A stretch of DNA of 64,000 bases from Paraspadella gotoi (lineage: Eukaryota > Chaetognatha): assembly GCA_051294375.1 (NCBI GenBank), contig CM119265.1, positions 22,010,278-22,074,277 of the forward strand, given 5' to 3'. The position numbers were made by a program, and so were the translations under genes. The notes below the pieces were generated by a model. The model was not told the DNA's origin, made no database searches, and saw nothing but the letters and a program-made list of their open reading frames with translations. Positions 32,658 through 44,442 of the stretch are shown one piece after another (position 1 is the stretch's first letter; the number at the start of each line of letters is the position of its first letter).

Positions 32658-35600
32658 ATGGAAGAACCAAAATTGCGACACAGCGAAGGCGGAAAAGAAG
32701 AAGGAAGAAAAGGTGGTCGGGGAGAAGGAGGAAAGCGAGGTCGACGATCGAGAATGGAGGAAGAGGAGGAAGCTGGAGAGGGTAGCAGCAGCAGTAGCGG
32801 CGGCGACAGGGGAGACAGGAGAAGCGGTGAGACGCCCCGGTCTATCGCCGACTCACGACAAAAATATTTCTTTGTTTTCTTTTAAAAATCGAGGCACGCC
32901 CTACACGACAGCCTCCAACGGGCGACCGAGCAGCTCCCAAAACATTCACAAGAAGAAAGAGTCGCAAAGATCGGCGCCGCAAAAACCCACGACTGGAATC
33001 GCCGCTACCGGTGAGGAGAAGCGAAGGCGGACGACTTCGAAAGAGGCGATCAAAGCCATCGACGACGCTATCAAGAACGAGGAAAATCCCAAGGGGTTAG
33101 TTTATCTTGATTCCCTATCACACCAACAGAATAATGCTATGATTTCAAAACTACAGGCTTTCGACCAAACGGAAGTGCATTTTCGCGCTGGGGGCGTTCA
33201 TGGTCATCTGTGGTGTGAGCGTGGCTCTCGGCGTCGGTCTGACTCAGAATGGTAACTCTGATTATGACGGTTACGGATTCAACAATTTCGCCGTCACATC
33301 TGATCACGGCAATTGCTCCGTGATCGGAAGGTAAGTTTTAAAGGTCTTGTCACGTAAGTTGATCGACTGATCCCCTTCAAATAATGTTCACTCAGGGACA
33401 TCTTGAGGGAGGGAGGATCAGCCGTCGACGCCGCCGTCGCCGCCGCTTTCTGCACCAGTGTCTTTCAGCCGCAGTGCAGCGGCATGGGCGGAGGTGAAGC
33501 TGCAATGACCTTCTCGTAACGTTGTCGTTGAGAAAGTTTTTCATGACCCATTGATCTGATAATAGGTTTGGTTCTCGTCGCCTACAAACAAAAGACGCAG
33601 GAGGTTGACGTCATTGACGGGTTGCCCGCCGTTCCGTCCAATCCTCTTGAACGTTCGAAACAAAGTAAAGATAATTTCCAAATAAAATCTTACTCTATGA
33701 AATTGGTACACCGATATAAAAAATATTTATTGAAACTGACTTTAACTTCAGAGGGAGCGGCAGTGGCAGTGCCCGGGCAATTGGCCGGTCTGTGGTTGGC
33801 GCATCAGCGACATGGCAAGCTTCCGTGGAACAAACTTGTTAGTCCGACCATTGAACTTTTGAAAGGCGGAGGTGTTACGCTTTCCAAAGCAAGTTTTGTT
33901 GCGGCGTATTGATTCATTGTTCAATATTATTAAAATTATGATTCTTCGTTCAGTTTATGCTGCATACTTTGCGAAGTCGTTCTGATCTCTCAAAAATTAT
34001 TTCTTCTTCGCCCTCTTTATGGTAAGTCCTCATAATAATAATATAAATATGTTTTATTCACGCCTATAGAATAAGTTGATAAAAAATTTTAACGTTCATA
34101 ATAACGATTCCTGAATGCTTTGAGTGAATTAAAACCAAACTTTCGATGATAAAAGATTGGGTAACTTTATTCTAGTACAGCTGAAGTTGAGCTGTTAAAT
34201 TGTCTTTAATTGTTCCAGTTCCATATTATGCGACGAGATGGGACAACCCGCCATTCTGGAATCTTTTCGCCCGAACTTTGCTGCGCTTCTCTCTTCTTTA
34301 GAGAGAGTCGCTGTTTTGGGGATAGACTATTTGTATCGATACACTTTTGGCCCCGCGACGGCGACGAAGACGCTTGAAATTGAGGTCAAGAAAAAAGGTT
34401 TGAACTCGATGCTCATCGGTCAAGCATTTCAGGGATCAGCGAGAGTTATAACGTCGTTTGTAACTTATATTTCAAATAGTATCTATTATATATTCGGGCA
34501 GGTGGGACTTTGTCGTCAAACGACCTTACCTCGTATAATGGCAAAATACGGCAGCCGTTTGTCAAGCGAATCGATGGATATACCTTCCTCGCTCCACCTC
34601 TTCCATCTTTCGGTTTTGTTATTCCTACAGGTAGGTATTTGGGTGTTAACTACAAATAATATCTATGTATTGTGTTGTTACTGTTTTGATTTTCTAAATT
34701 TCCTAAGCTTTGAATCTGCTAAGCCACTATCAGTTGTCCACAATGGCCAAAAAATATCCGCACCAATTTTACCACCACGTATTGTCAGCTCTTCAAGTAG
34801 TTTTTGAGGAAGCGGAAAAAATCATCATAGAAGCCAAAAATGGCAAGTATGAATGGGACGATATACCGGTAAGCGAAAGTTGTGACTGGAAGAGCGTGTT
34901 TACAGGCTAAAACAATTATTATACATTTTTTTTTTCGGAATCTATCGAAAAGACATACTCGAAGTTACGCCAAGATCTCAATCACGAAAAACAAATGAAG
35001 AAGAGAATGGAGACATTTATAAAAGGACGAACGGAAAACATGCGGAACACCTCCTTTTTAGATCAGTTCGAGATCGACCTTAATAAAAGTATTTATTTTT
35101 TTTATTTTAATTCATGTTAGCGCTAATTAAGGTTATTGATTATTTTGAAAGCATTAACAACTATTTTTCTCGATATATTTTAGATATGCAATGCGGCAAT
35201 AATATTCACGTTATAGCCCAAGATGGTGATGGTGCTTCTTTAACATTTGGAACGTCCAGTTATTTCGGAGCTGGTAAGTCACTTCCGTATGCCATTAAAA
35301 TTATAAATAATGATGCAGTTTAAAAGTCGTTAAGGAAATTATTTGCTATTATGATTAGATTATGATATGTCGCTTTTTCTCAGGTTTTTCATCTAATGCC
35401 ACAGGAATAATTTTCAATTCTGCCATGCGAAAAGTTTTCCTAAATAAAAAGACTGGTAAATTATGGCTATTGATATCGTAAACCTAAAAATCTTATTTGT
35501 TGAATGAAAGTATAATTAAACCATTTTTATATTGATTGTGCCAATTTCCTAAAAATAAGTTCTCACTAATCTCCATTAAAATCCCAGGCGCTCGCCTTTT

Positions 35601-36075
35601 GTCTTCTCTTTCCTCACTTACGGTTTTGGACGAAACGGGTAACCTGCGATTACAGGTGGCGGGCGTGGGCGGCGGCGTTGCGGGCCTAACTGGCGCTGTA
35701 TTCGCTTCGTACCGCCATCTGTGGCTAAAACAAATGCCGTATGAAGCAACATCTGCTCCAGTCCTCGTACGCGGAATCAGCAATAGAAATCTTTATTACG
35801 AAAGCAAAACTGACGGGTCATTGGTTCGGAATTTGAGAGGAAAGGGATACGAAGTGAGGAACACCTTTTGCAATCTTTGAAAGAAATATATGATAATTTT
35901 AATTTTAAAATATTTATCACAACTGCGGTTTTTTTTTTCATCGTAGATGAGGGAAGCGCCGGACGAGTTTGTCTTTGGCGTCGATATGATTGCGAAAATA
36001 GAAAAGGACCAAAAGAAGATTTACGCATATGCAGACCGCAGAAAGGGAGAAGATGCCTTTGCCTCGGGAGAATGA
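32658..36075 (+). CDS. Gamma-glutamyltransferase family protein, probable pseudoenzyme (GGT7-like)
   Basis: Fifteen exons give about 702 aa: 32658-32826, 32894-33095, 33157-33330, 33396-33493, 33566-33664, 33752-33888, 33954-34021, 34219-34397, 34502-34630, 34708-34868, 34953-35088, 35184-35273, 35384-35455, 35588-35853, 35947-36075. It is a type II membrane protein: a charged cytoplasmic tail of about 130 residues, a membrane helix at about 131-152, then the GGT fold (REGGSAVDAAVAAAFC, SGMGGG, VAVPGQLAGLWLAHQRHGK). The Thr that autocleaves and acts as nucleophile in active GGTs is missing: the segment reads MQCGNNIHVIAQDG at 519-532. The substrate-binding Arg-Glu is also missing (IDGLPAVP at 231-238). 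Intron 6 appears to use a GC donor (AAA|GCAAGT). Human GGT7 is likewise thought to be inactive. Cleavage and glutathione hydrolysis are not expected. Confidence 0.88.
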
Positions 36076-36316
36076 GTTAATGGAGGATTACTTTGTTGTT
36101 GTTGTGTTTTTGTTCGATTATCATGTTCATTACATTTCTTGTAATACTGGATACGTGAATACGTAAATACTGGATTCTTTCTGACAAACCTTTATAAAAA
36201 GATAATTTTTTTACGCACGCTGTGAAGCTATCTGCGTAAACCTGGGATAATCATTTTATTTGGGGGGTAACCATTTTATTTGGGCAATAAAAGACAATAA
36301 AACGACAAATTAAGGA

Positions 36317-38887
36317 CTACAGGATTACAGTCTTTTCCAAAGAGGCTTTGTATCCCTTCCGGAATGCATTCCTCGCTCGATGGCGGACGAAACCAATAAT
36401 AGTCATTCCACTGTTGCCGCTGCCTACACGAACGCCGTTGGCATTTGAGGTCACGAGATAGGGAAAATTGGAGAACCACTCGTTAACCTGGGAAATAGTC
36501 AAAAATAGCGAGAAAATCGAATCATGCGATATTTATGAAAATTAGTTTAAAGATATGTTTACATTTTTGTTAAAAAAATCCTCGACTTGTAATCCTTCCA
36601 ATCTATTAGTAATTGCGGTTTTTGCAATGAGAGAGCCCAGTTGGTAAACACAGGAAGTGAGTAAACGATATTCCATTGAACCTTTTTCGTAGAGAACTTC
36701 AGTGTTTATAGCGCTGATCGCCTGATGTACAGAACCAATCGAAATAAATTAGAATAAGGAATAGTTCTAGAAAAGTTAAATAAATGTTTTGATTAATCAC
36801 CTCCATCTTTTTGACGAATGAGAGAGGTAGCGGAATGGAATCACCCAATCGATCTGGAAAAACGACTCCGTTTTGATTTGAGGGAGGTTTGGGGGAATTG
36901 AAAAAGAATTCTTGCAGAGACTGTGCTTCAGGCGCGACTTCCTCGTTAGGGAGGTGCTCGATAACCTCAGGCATCTCTCCGTCCGCGTCAGAGTATCCGT
37001 CGACGTCTTCAGCAAGATCAGTTAAGTCCACCATCGTTTCCTGCTTTACGACGGGCTCCTCCTTGATTTCGTCCGAAGGCAACCAAGTTAAGGGTCGAGG
37101 GTGCTTCGCTGGAGACGGCGGCGGATTCGCCAAGTCTTGAAGTCTTTTGCGAGCCGAGTTTCGAGGAGTCGAAGTCGTTTGAGGAGAAGATTGAAATGAG
37201 CGGAATGTGGATCTGTCTTTGTGAGGGATGAACCGTTGTTGCAAGGAAGAGATGGCGGGATTGACTTCATACTCGACGTCGTTCCCGATCGGCGAGATGC
37301 CCCCGGTGGTATAGGCGTCGCAGAGGTGGCGTTTGCCAGAAAATCGCCGACCTTCCGGGGTCTCGACGAGGACGAAGATACTTGTGTCTTGAAAAAAAAA
37401 ATCAGTAAAGAATTTAAAGTTTTATTTGAGAAAGTGAAGTGTGAAAGGAAAGAAGAAATGTTTAGATTGCGACGACAACAACAACAGCGACTTTTTACAG
37501 ATGAGATTAATAATTGCTTTCAGGGCAGCGAGAGGGGGGACACCCTCGCATTAGGCGAGGGGCCCGGGAGGCCCCCTGAGAAGAGAGAAAAAAAGAAGGA
37601 AAAAAAAACGAATTGAGTGATTATGGAAAAAGGTTCAGTCTGTGCAGATAGTTTAACTGATCAAATTCAGGTTAGATCATGCTTGGGGCCCCTTTAGACT
37701 ATAGGGGTCAAGTTAGGCCCCTATTTAAGTCAAATAAAGGTCCCTTTATCGGTAATGTCCCAACTGTTTCAGGGAGTTCATTTCACTTTTAATGGGGCCA
37801 CTAATTCAGTCATTTTAGGGCTCCTCTAGAGGTAAAAAACAAACAATTTCAAAGGAAAGTTCTTATGACCTTTTTTAAAATCAGTGAGGGACCCACAATA
37901 CTGTATGAGAGAGAAACCATAGCAGAAGTTTGAGCACTGGAGTCTGGAGCAATATTCAAGGCAGAAAGTCGGTAATCGAAAACTACGTACGTAAAAAATA
38001 AAATTTGCGATCCCGAAGTTTAATTCTCTCTGGACTCTGGAGGCTTATGGGAAAACGAAGAGAAAGAAGAGGAAAAAATTTTTATAGTTTTAATAAATAT
38101 TTGGATATTAACTTTCAGAGATAGAGAAAGAAGCAATTTTAACTTTGATATCTCTCACTCTCTTCGAATTATTAAATGACCAATGTAATCATAAATAAAA
38201 ACTCTGTTACTTTGTAAATATTATTATTATATTTTTTATAAATTTATTAATATTTAAATATTATTTTTTTAAAGGTTAAATTATTGTATACTTAAGCCAA
38301 AACTTAATTTTAAATTTAACTCTAATTTACACTTAACTTACCCCTAACCCAGACTTACCCTTAACCTAAACTTACCTTTACCCTTAACTTACCCTTAACC
38401 TTAACTTACCCCTAACTTATTTTTAACCTTAATTTATTTTTCTAGTTAACTTACACTTATCCTTAATTTATTTTTAACCATAATTTATTGTAACCTTAAT
38501 TTTTACCCAAATATATATTGGTTATACCAATTTCATATAACAAAAATAAAAAATATTTAAAAAAAATTATGATATCTGAATTCCTTTATTTTTTTATGGA
38601 GAGCAGGGGGGACCGTCATTTCTCTCGCCGCCCCTATTGCTTTTATGATTTCAATTATGCCAGTGAATTTTTTGAACAATTGTTATCAAACAAGTCTCCT
38701 CCCATTGAGCCATTTTTTGAAGGATTTTTATATTACATCCACCAACTACTGGGATTTGAAATGTACTAATCATTTTACCTGTCAAAGAACTAAGCTTCAT
38801 TGCGGCCTCCATTAAAACAGTGACCACCGATGTTTCGATGCTCTGCAGTTGATTTACCAATCCCAACAGGCTGTTCGCCGAAGCCAT
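36317..38887 (-). CDS. Unrecognised gene, the only minus-strand gene
   Basis: Four exons on the minus strand, 38887-38779, 37387-36801, 36721-36563 and 36487-36317, join in frame to 341 aa. The N-terminus (MASANSLLGLVNQLQSIETS…) is helical and runs into a compact block FVLVETPEGRRFSGKRHLCD. A Ser/Pro and acidic linker with several VKQE- or IKEE-type sumoylation-like strings follows, then a C-terminal block (VNEWFSNFPYLVTSNANG, GMTIIGFVRHRARNAF). There is no signal peptide or membrane helix. The profile suggests a nuclear protein, but I cannot name a family. Intron 1 is 1391 bp, far longer than typical here, and holds telomere-like and G-rich repeats. Tail-to-tail orientation to the GGT homologue leaves about 240 bp between the stops. 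Confidence 0.7.
37389..38778. repeat. Repeat-rich intron with G-rich block and telomere-like tract
   Basis: This is intron 1 of the minus-strand gene. At 37525-37580 lies a G/C-rich block (GAGGGGGGACACCC, GGCGAGGGGCCCGGGAGGCC), followed by several GGGGCCCCT-like strings to about 37830. At 38330-38500 lies a degenerate run of CTTACCCTTAACC units. At 38605-38640 a second GGGGGGACCGTC…GCCGCCCC string resembles the first block. These look like decayed repeats. No ORF of mobile-element type is visible. Confidence 0.5.
38330..38500. repeat. Degenerate telomere-like tract
   Basis: Imperfect repeats of (A)CTTACCCCTAA / CTTACCCTTAACC over about 170 bp, decaying into ATTTATTTTTAACC units. Related in sequence to the block at 18090-18180. 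Confidence 0.7.
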
Positions 38888-39730
38888 AATTTTCCAACGT
38901 TCTTAACGTTATATAAAGATAATTGATCGTATCAAATATCTTCAATAAATTAAAAGAGTTAAGTACAGGAAGACTTTGTAATTGTATATGTTCGACTTCG
39001 TCTCAACTTGTCTTGCTCTTTTGGTCGACGTCCTTGGATCGCATGACTATTACGTTTCCTAAACGGAACCCTACTTATCCTAACCAGTTTTTGTCTGAAT
39101 AAAATATTTGTATTGAGTTTTTATTAATTTCCTGCCGATGCTAAAGGCTGATATTGTTTATAAGCGGAATTTTACTGTTCCAATTTGTCACTTATATATT
39201 TTTTACCGACCGAATGCAGGTAGGTACGTAATTGCGTATATTGCCTTTTTGACTATTGAGATATAAACTTATTTATTTATATTATAGTTCCACTAACTTT
39301 GTTTTCGTTTTGATCCAAATGATTTTAAAATTGCAATAACATTAAAATGACATGAAATTTAATTTGAATTCTTTCGTTTAAATTTTCTAAGTGCACTGGT
39401 GAAATGGGGGTTCATTACATTAGTACAAGTAATATGCTCTGAATCAAAGAAATTTCTTCGCTCCGAAAGTAGGACAATGAATATCGATTTGGAAAAGGGC
39501 GGACCCTGCCCTGCCCCTGGGCAGGAAAACACCAAAATGGTTTCTGGAGTCTACTTCCTTTGCACCATACCTTGCTTGACTTTCAGTGTTGCATTTTCTC
39601 GCCTTTTAAATAGTATTATTTTTAAGGAGGAAAGCTTTCAGTTGCTTTCCACTGTTTATTGTTTACCTTTTTGTTGTTTTATTTATTAGGTGCCGTTATA
39701 TTGTGCTATGACTCGGGACAGTGGTTGGTT
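38888..39730. other. Spacer between the minus-strand gene and TMEM143-like gene
   Basis: This is a divergent gene pair, so it may hold two promoters. There is no clear TATA box. A 40-bp-long stop-free frame around 39480-39650 has no homology and is judged non-coding. A strong pyrimidine tract (TTTTTGTTGTTTTATTTATTAG) ends at 39689, 41 nt before the next start. Confidence 0.5.
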
Positions 39731-41935
39731 ATGTTCGTAGTTAAGTTCTCCCATTCTCATTTGCGAAAACTAAAAAAAGTTTCGTCTTTGCTCCAAAATG
39801 GAATTGTTATCAGAAAGTTTAGCGATAAAACGAGCCCCGAGAGATTGTTCATTCCATTGAGCAGCAACAACATCCAGGATCTCATGAAAAGCGACCCAGG
39901 TTCTTTGGTCGCTTCTATAAATTGAACCAAGAACGTTTTTCTAAGCTTTCGTTGTTTTGTAGCGATACTGAAACTCTTACCTCACGAAGAGTTGGATCCT
40001 ATTATCTCTCATATTTCGGTAACCGTGAAGCAAACTTATTTGGAAATTTCTTGCAAACTTCATTCTGAATTAATTGCTATAAACAGCACGAAAGGTGATT
40101 CTTCTGCCTAGTTTGTTTAACTTATGATTTTATTTTCAAATCTCAGTTGAATTGACTTATATACTTAAAGAAAAATTTCTTCTGGTTACAGCGTCTCGTT
40201 TGGGAGTGGTTAGGCCGTACGATATTCATGAAAAAGTTGATTCTTTTATGACCAATTTTCGATTTTTGATGAAACGCGGAAAGTTTTCTGAAGTTTCCAG
40301 CTGGGATAAGTGGGTGATCGCTTATTGTTTAATTTTTTCCTATTTCATAATAGATTCTCTTTCCTGATATATTATATTTATATATTATTTAATTTATGTT
40401 AGATACAAGCTTCTTTACAAGAAGGACGAAGTGACTCCAGTTAAGCAAAGTCTATTGGTTTCTTTTATGGTACATTCATTGCTGGAATATATTCAACCTG
40501 AATTGCGGTTGGATGTCAGGTTTTTAAAAACACAATATCTGAGTGATGATAATCCTACTGACGTTTTCTTTCCAATACATTAGGGCGGATAGATTTCATA
40601 GAATCTGTTTTTGGACCAGAGGAAGGGACACGGTCAAGGTTTCCCGTCTTTACAACAATATTGTGGACGCTTTCAAAGCTAAAGTTGATCTTAAAGTTGA
40701 TCAGAACCGCGTTACTTCGCATAAAGAAGTAGTTTTGCTTCTGTATCAGAAGGTATCTCTAGAATTTATCGTAACTAAAATCCGAGGAAACAGATTAAAG
40801 GTTAAAGGTTAATTTTATTTTCGCCGACCGGGTTAGGGGTAATTAAGGTTAAGAGAGTTTAGGGTTAAGGTAATAAGGTAATAATTTTTTTATTAAGTAT
40901 TTTTAAATAATTTTGTAAAATACGCCAAAACCCTGGTCGGCGAAAGTAAAATTTAGCCCAGATTTAATAACATCGTCTATTCGATAGAAAAATGTTGCGT
41001 TTTCCTTGAGAGCTTACAAAGACGTTCCTTTTAATGGATTGGACGAATTAATTACCGGCGTACGCGTGAAGTTAAAGGGTGTCGATTTTTTTTGGCTCAG
41101 GTAAATGGATTTGTGATAGTTTTGTCAAGCGTAACAGCTTTTGACAACATTAGCTTTCTAATTATAGTTCGGCACTCTTTTGGGGTTGTTTCACGTTACT
41201 ACTTCAGCGGGCGCTGCATGTAGGTCTTTTTAAGCATCTGAACGTGACCTGGGAAACGACGGCCATATTTGCCGCAATCATCACGGTGGTGAGGTATAGT
41301 TTCACACTGATCCGAAGTCACTCAAAGAACTGACGTTTTTCGTGATTATTCGGAAGCGGCTACGCGAGGTTGATTTCGAAAAGAAACGAGTACTATAGAC
41401 GATTGGCCGAGGAAAATCACTTGAGGTTGATCGCCAGCGACGAGGCTTTGCTCAACTACCTCATTCACATCGCCGAAGAAGAAACCATTAAGGAGGTTGA
41501 ACCCTCAAAAAAAATTCTTTCCCAATGTCTTCGAACTTCGTCGCAAATCAAGTTTCCGTTTCCAGGCCTTGCTCACCGTTGTGGGAATTCTGCACCGAAA
41601 CGAGAAGCAACAAAGCGGATTGACGGTGTTTGGGGTGGAAGCAAACGCGTCAGGTTTCTTTGGCATGACCCTTTTCTCTAGCAGAATCGGTTCTTACCCT
41701 TCTCCTTTTCCAAACTCGGTTCCCGTTTCCGATAGCTTGGCTTCAGCGAAATACTGGCCGAGATCTCTTTTTCTACACGTCTCCCGAGACAATGGAGGTT
41801 TTGGAACGTACCGGTCTCGTCTCGCGATCCAAGCATTTTTTGAATTACAATCAGAACACCCGAGTTTTCACGTCAAAGGCCTTGTTTCCGGTGGTGATAG
41901 AAGAACCCGTCGATTTGCGACGAACCGATTCGTAA
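39731..41935 (+). CDS. TMEM143: TMEM143-like protein (DUF3754), mitochondrial membrane
   Basis: Ten exons give 456 aa (human about 459): 39731-39899, 39963-40094, 40192-40309, 40403-40519, 40584-40752, 40988-41100, 41168-41293, 41357-41495, 41566-41653, 41736-41935. The N-terminus MFVVKFSHSHLRKLKKVSSL is basic and without acidic residues, a plausible mitochondrial presequence. It is followed by the family's RLFIPLS segment. The conserved DUF3754 core includes AYKDVPFNGLDELI, two membrane helices (SSALFWGCFTLLLQ; AIFAAIITVV) and YYRRLAEENHLRLIASDEAL…HIAEEETIKEALL. Biochemical function is unknown. Intron 5 contains a MITE-like element. The stop lies only 99 bp before the prosaposin start. Confidence 0.82.
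40807..40960. mobile_element. MITE-like element in TMEM143-like intron 5
   Basis: Left arm AATTTTATTTTCGCCGACCG (40810-) and right arm CCCTGGTCGGCGAAAGTAAA (to about 40960) are inverted copies of ~26 bp with few mismatches. Between them lies a telomere-like GGTTAGGGGTAATTAAGG tract and AT-rich DNA. About 150 bp in all, no ORF. Confidence 0.65.
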
Positions 41936-41984
41936 TTTTCTTTAATGATGTCTTAAGTCTCGCTTGACTGTTTCTCCGGTGCGT

Positions 41985-41999
41985 TTCGATCCTCTTTAG
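41985..41999 (+). other. Candidate trans-splice acceptor between TMEM143-like and prosaposin
   Basis: CGATCCTCTTTAG ends at 41999, 64 nt after one stop codon and 35 nt before the next start. No space remains for a conventional promoter and first exon, so this is one of the best single sites supporting polycistronic transcription. Confidence 0.55.
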
Positions 42000-42034
42000 G
42001 CTAATTTGCAATTCGAATAAATTAACGGACAAAA

Positions 42035-44221
42035 ATGACTGCTCGCACGGAAGTCGTCTTCATCTCCACCCTGCTCCTTTTTTTCCTCATCCCCTTCTCG
42101 TCGGAGGCCATCGGGTCCGACTCGGACTTTTGCCAAGACTGCGAGGAGGTCGTCAACTACGCCAAAATTCTCCTCGGCAGTCCAGAGGCAAAAGAAAAAA
42201 TCAAAGAATTGTTGCACGAGTTATGCGAAAAGACAGGACCCGCGAAGACCGCTTGCGACGCCATGGTCGACGAGAACCTCGACGCCATTGTCGAAAAGAT
42301 TAGCCATCTCGACACGAAGACAGTCTGCGTCGAACTCAGGCTATGCGAGGGTACGACGTCGAAGACCAAACTCGGCCTCGCCTCCATTCGTTCCGCGGGT
42401 TGCGACGTCTGTTCGTCTTTCGTCTTTGAGTCTTTGAAGAAACTTCGGTCGCCCAATTGGTCGAGCATTCTGCCCCCGCGGATTTGCGACGCGATCGGCC
42501 GCCCCGATCTCTCTTGTCATCACGACGTGCTCATCTTCCTATCCGGCGTTCGAGTCGCCGGTAGCGAATCCTATTTTTGCTCATCGTTTTGCGATCAAGT
42601 GCCTCGGTCTTCCTGCTTTTTCGTTCAAGCAAACGATGAACCTTTGCATAAACCGACTTCCTCTTGCGGAATATGTACGGAGCGGATAGAGGGCCTCCGA
42701 CGAGACGCTTTAGCGAAGATTCATTGTGGTATGGCGTGGGCGACTAGTGCCTGCAACACGGTTCCTTTCGTGGTTGAAAACTGCACCAAAGCGGCCGTGA
42801 AAATTTTCGACTCCTTGGCCAATCACCTGCGTTATTTCAGAACGAAGACTTTGTGTGCTGAGGTGAGAAAAGAAAGTCGACCACAATATGGATCAATTTT
42901 TACCCAAAACTCCTTTCTTCAGATTGGAAAATGCACTGACCGTGCTACGCAAGGGAAAGGCACCGCTCTTTGCGACTTCTGCGAAAAGTCCGTAAACTAC
43001 GCCAAGATCATCATCGGCTTCCCAGATTCGGAGAAAAAAGTGGAAAAGGTTCTCCTCGACGTTTGCCACATGCTTGGAATTATGGAAGAAGGTGCGACAA
43101 TCGTTGGTACCTCGTACTTATCCCATAACCTTACTAATTCTTTCTCCCCTTTTGTATGAAGAGTGCTCTAGGTACGTAAAGAACAACATACAATCAATTC
43201 TTGATGAGTTAAAGCACGTGGACACTCTCGCCTTTTGCCACAAGCTTGGCGTTTGCTCGAATCAAACCGCGACGACGAAAAAGAAGAAATCACAACAAAT
43301 CGAAATCATTTCCAGAAATCAAATTAAAACGATTTCAAAATACGCTACTTCTAACGGGAAGATTAAGTTAAGCAGCGAGGTAAATTCGTGATCTTCTTCC
43401 AGTGCGTCTGCGATGCTTTAACTTTCATCTTCCATGCCTTCCCAGTCTTCTTCCGCGCGGACGCCGTCCTTACATCGCGAGAACAAAGAGGATCCGCGCT
43501 TGTTGCGCGTGGGTAAGGAGACCGATTTTCTACATCTTCCTCGACTCACATGCTTTACCTGTCGATTCGTTATGAGCGAAGCCAAAAATATGTTGGCCCA
43601 AGACTCCACGGTTGATCTCTTGGCCGACCTTGCCCTTGATATTTGCGACGAGTTCGACGAAGACTTAAAGGTAAGTGTCGATGCTATTTGTGTGATAACT
43701 GACTGTTGTATCAGGCTAAACTGTATTTACCACAGGCGCAATGCAGGGACTTTCTAACGCTTTACGCTAAAACGTACATAAAATTAGCCATTGAACAATT
43801 AGATCCGGAGCAGATATGCGTCTTAATCAAAGCTTGCAACGCATCAGGTGTGTTTTGAAATGGTATTTTAATTATCAGGTTTTGACAAAATTTTAACGAT
43901 AGCTTCAATTCTCCAGCGACCGTCTCAGTTCCGACTTTTCGCCAAAATTCCCTCGTCTGTTTTGGTTGCCAACGCTCTCTCCGGAGAATCGTGAATTTTT
44001 GGCGCGTGGACGACGGACTTCGAGCTAAGGTGCTAAACATCCTGCAATCCGCTTGCCTACGTCTTCCCGAGGACGCACTTATCCAGGGTTGCGTGAACGA
44101 GGTCAACGTTATGTTCCCCGATTTCTCGAAACTTGTTAAATCAATGGATGAAGGTCGGACCTGCCTTAGAGCCGGCGCCTGCGCTTCTGTTAAGCAGATT
44201 CATCTGAATGGCTGGACATGA
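42035..44221 (+). CDS. Prosaposin-like precursor with about six saposin B-type domains
   Basis: Exons 42035-42862, 42923-43091, 43162-43379, 43446-43670, 43736-43847 and 43917-44221 give 618 aa. A signal peptide (about 1-25: VVFISTLLLFFLIPFSSEA) is followed by Cys-rich helical domains that, when released by proteolysis, present sphingolipids to lysosomal hydrolases. Domain starts are CQDCEEVVNYAKILLG, CDVCSSFVFESLKKL, CGICTERIEGLRR, CDFCEKSVNYAKIIIG, CFTCRFVMSEAKNML and CFGCQRSLRRIVNFW. Domains 1, 4 and 5 have the canonical six-Cys pattern ending LC or AC. The second and third are divergent. The first exon carries three domains. A lysine-rich linker separates domains 4 and 5. Neighbours S1P lyase and, further off, beta-galactosidase share the sphingolipid theme. 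Confidence 0.9.
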
Positions 44222-44377
44222 TTCCATGTCCTCAACTCCGAAAAATCCGATTTTGCTTAGTCTACTCATTTAGAATCGCTAAAATCTTCTTTATACTGCT
44301 GATTGTTGTTTTTTTAATCCGTGGTCATGACTTTTTTTGGCATCCAATAATGAAACTAATTTTTATTAAGAATCAAT

Positions 44378-44398
44378 TTTTATGTTTTTATTTTCCAG
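44378..44398 (+). other. Candidate trans-splice acceptor of SPATA22
   Basis: TTTTTATGTTTTTATTTTCCAG ends at 44398, 44 nt before the start codon and 177 bp after the prosaposin stop. Confidence 0.5.
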
Positions 44399-44442
44399 TT
44401 AATTAAAAAGCATCTTCCCTGTTCGTTCAAGGTATTAACGCA

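Noticed and set aside
39399-39689. Open frame just upstream of the TMEM143-like gene
   Set aside because: It has no homology and ends in the pyrimidine tract of the acceptor at 39689. The mitochondrial presequence starts cleanly at 39731.
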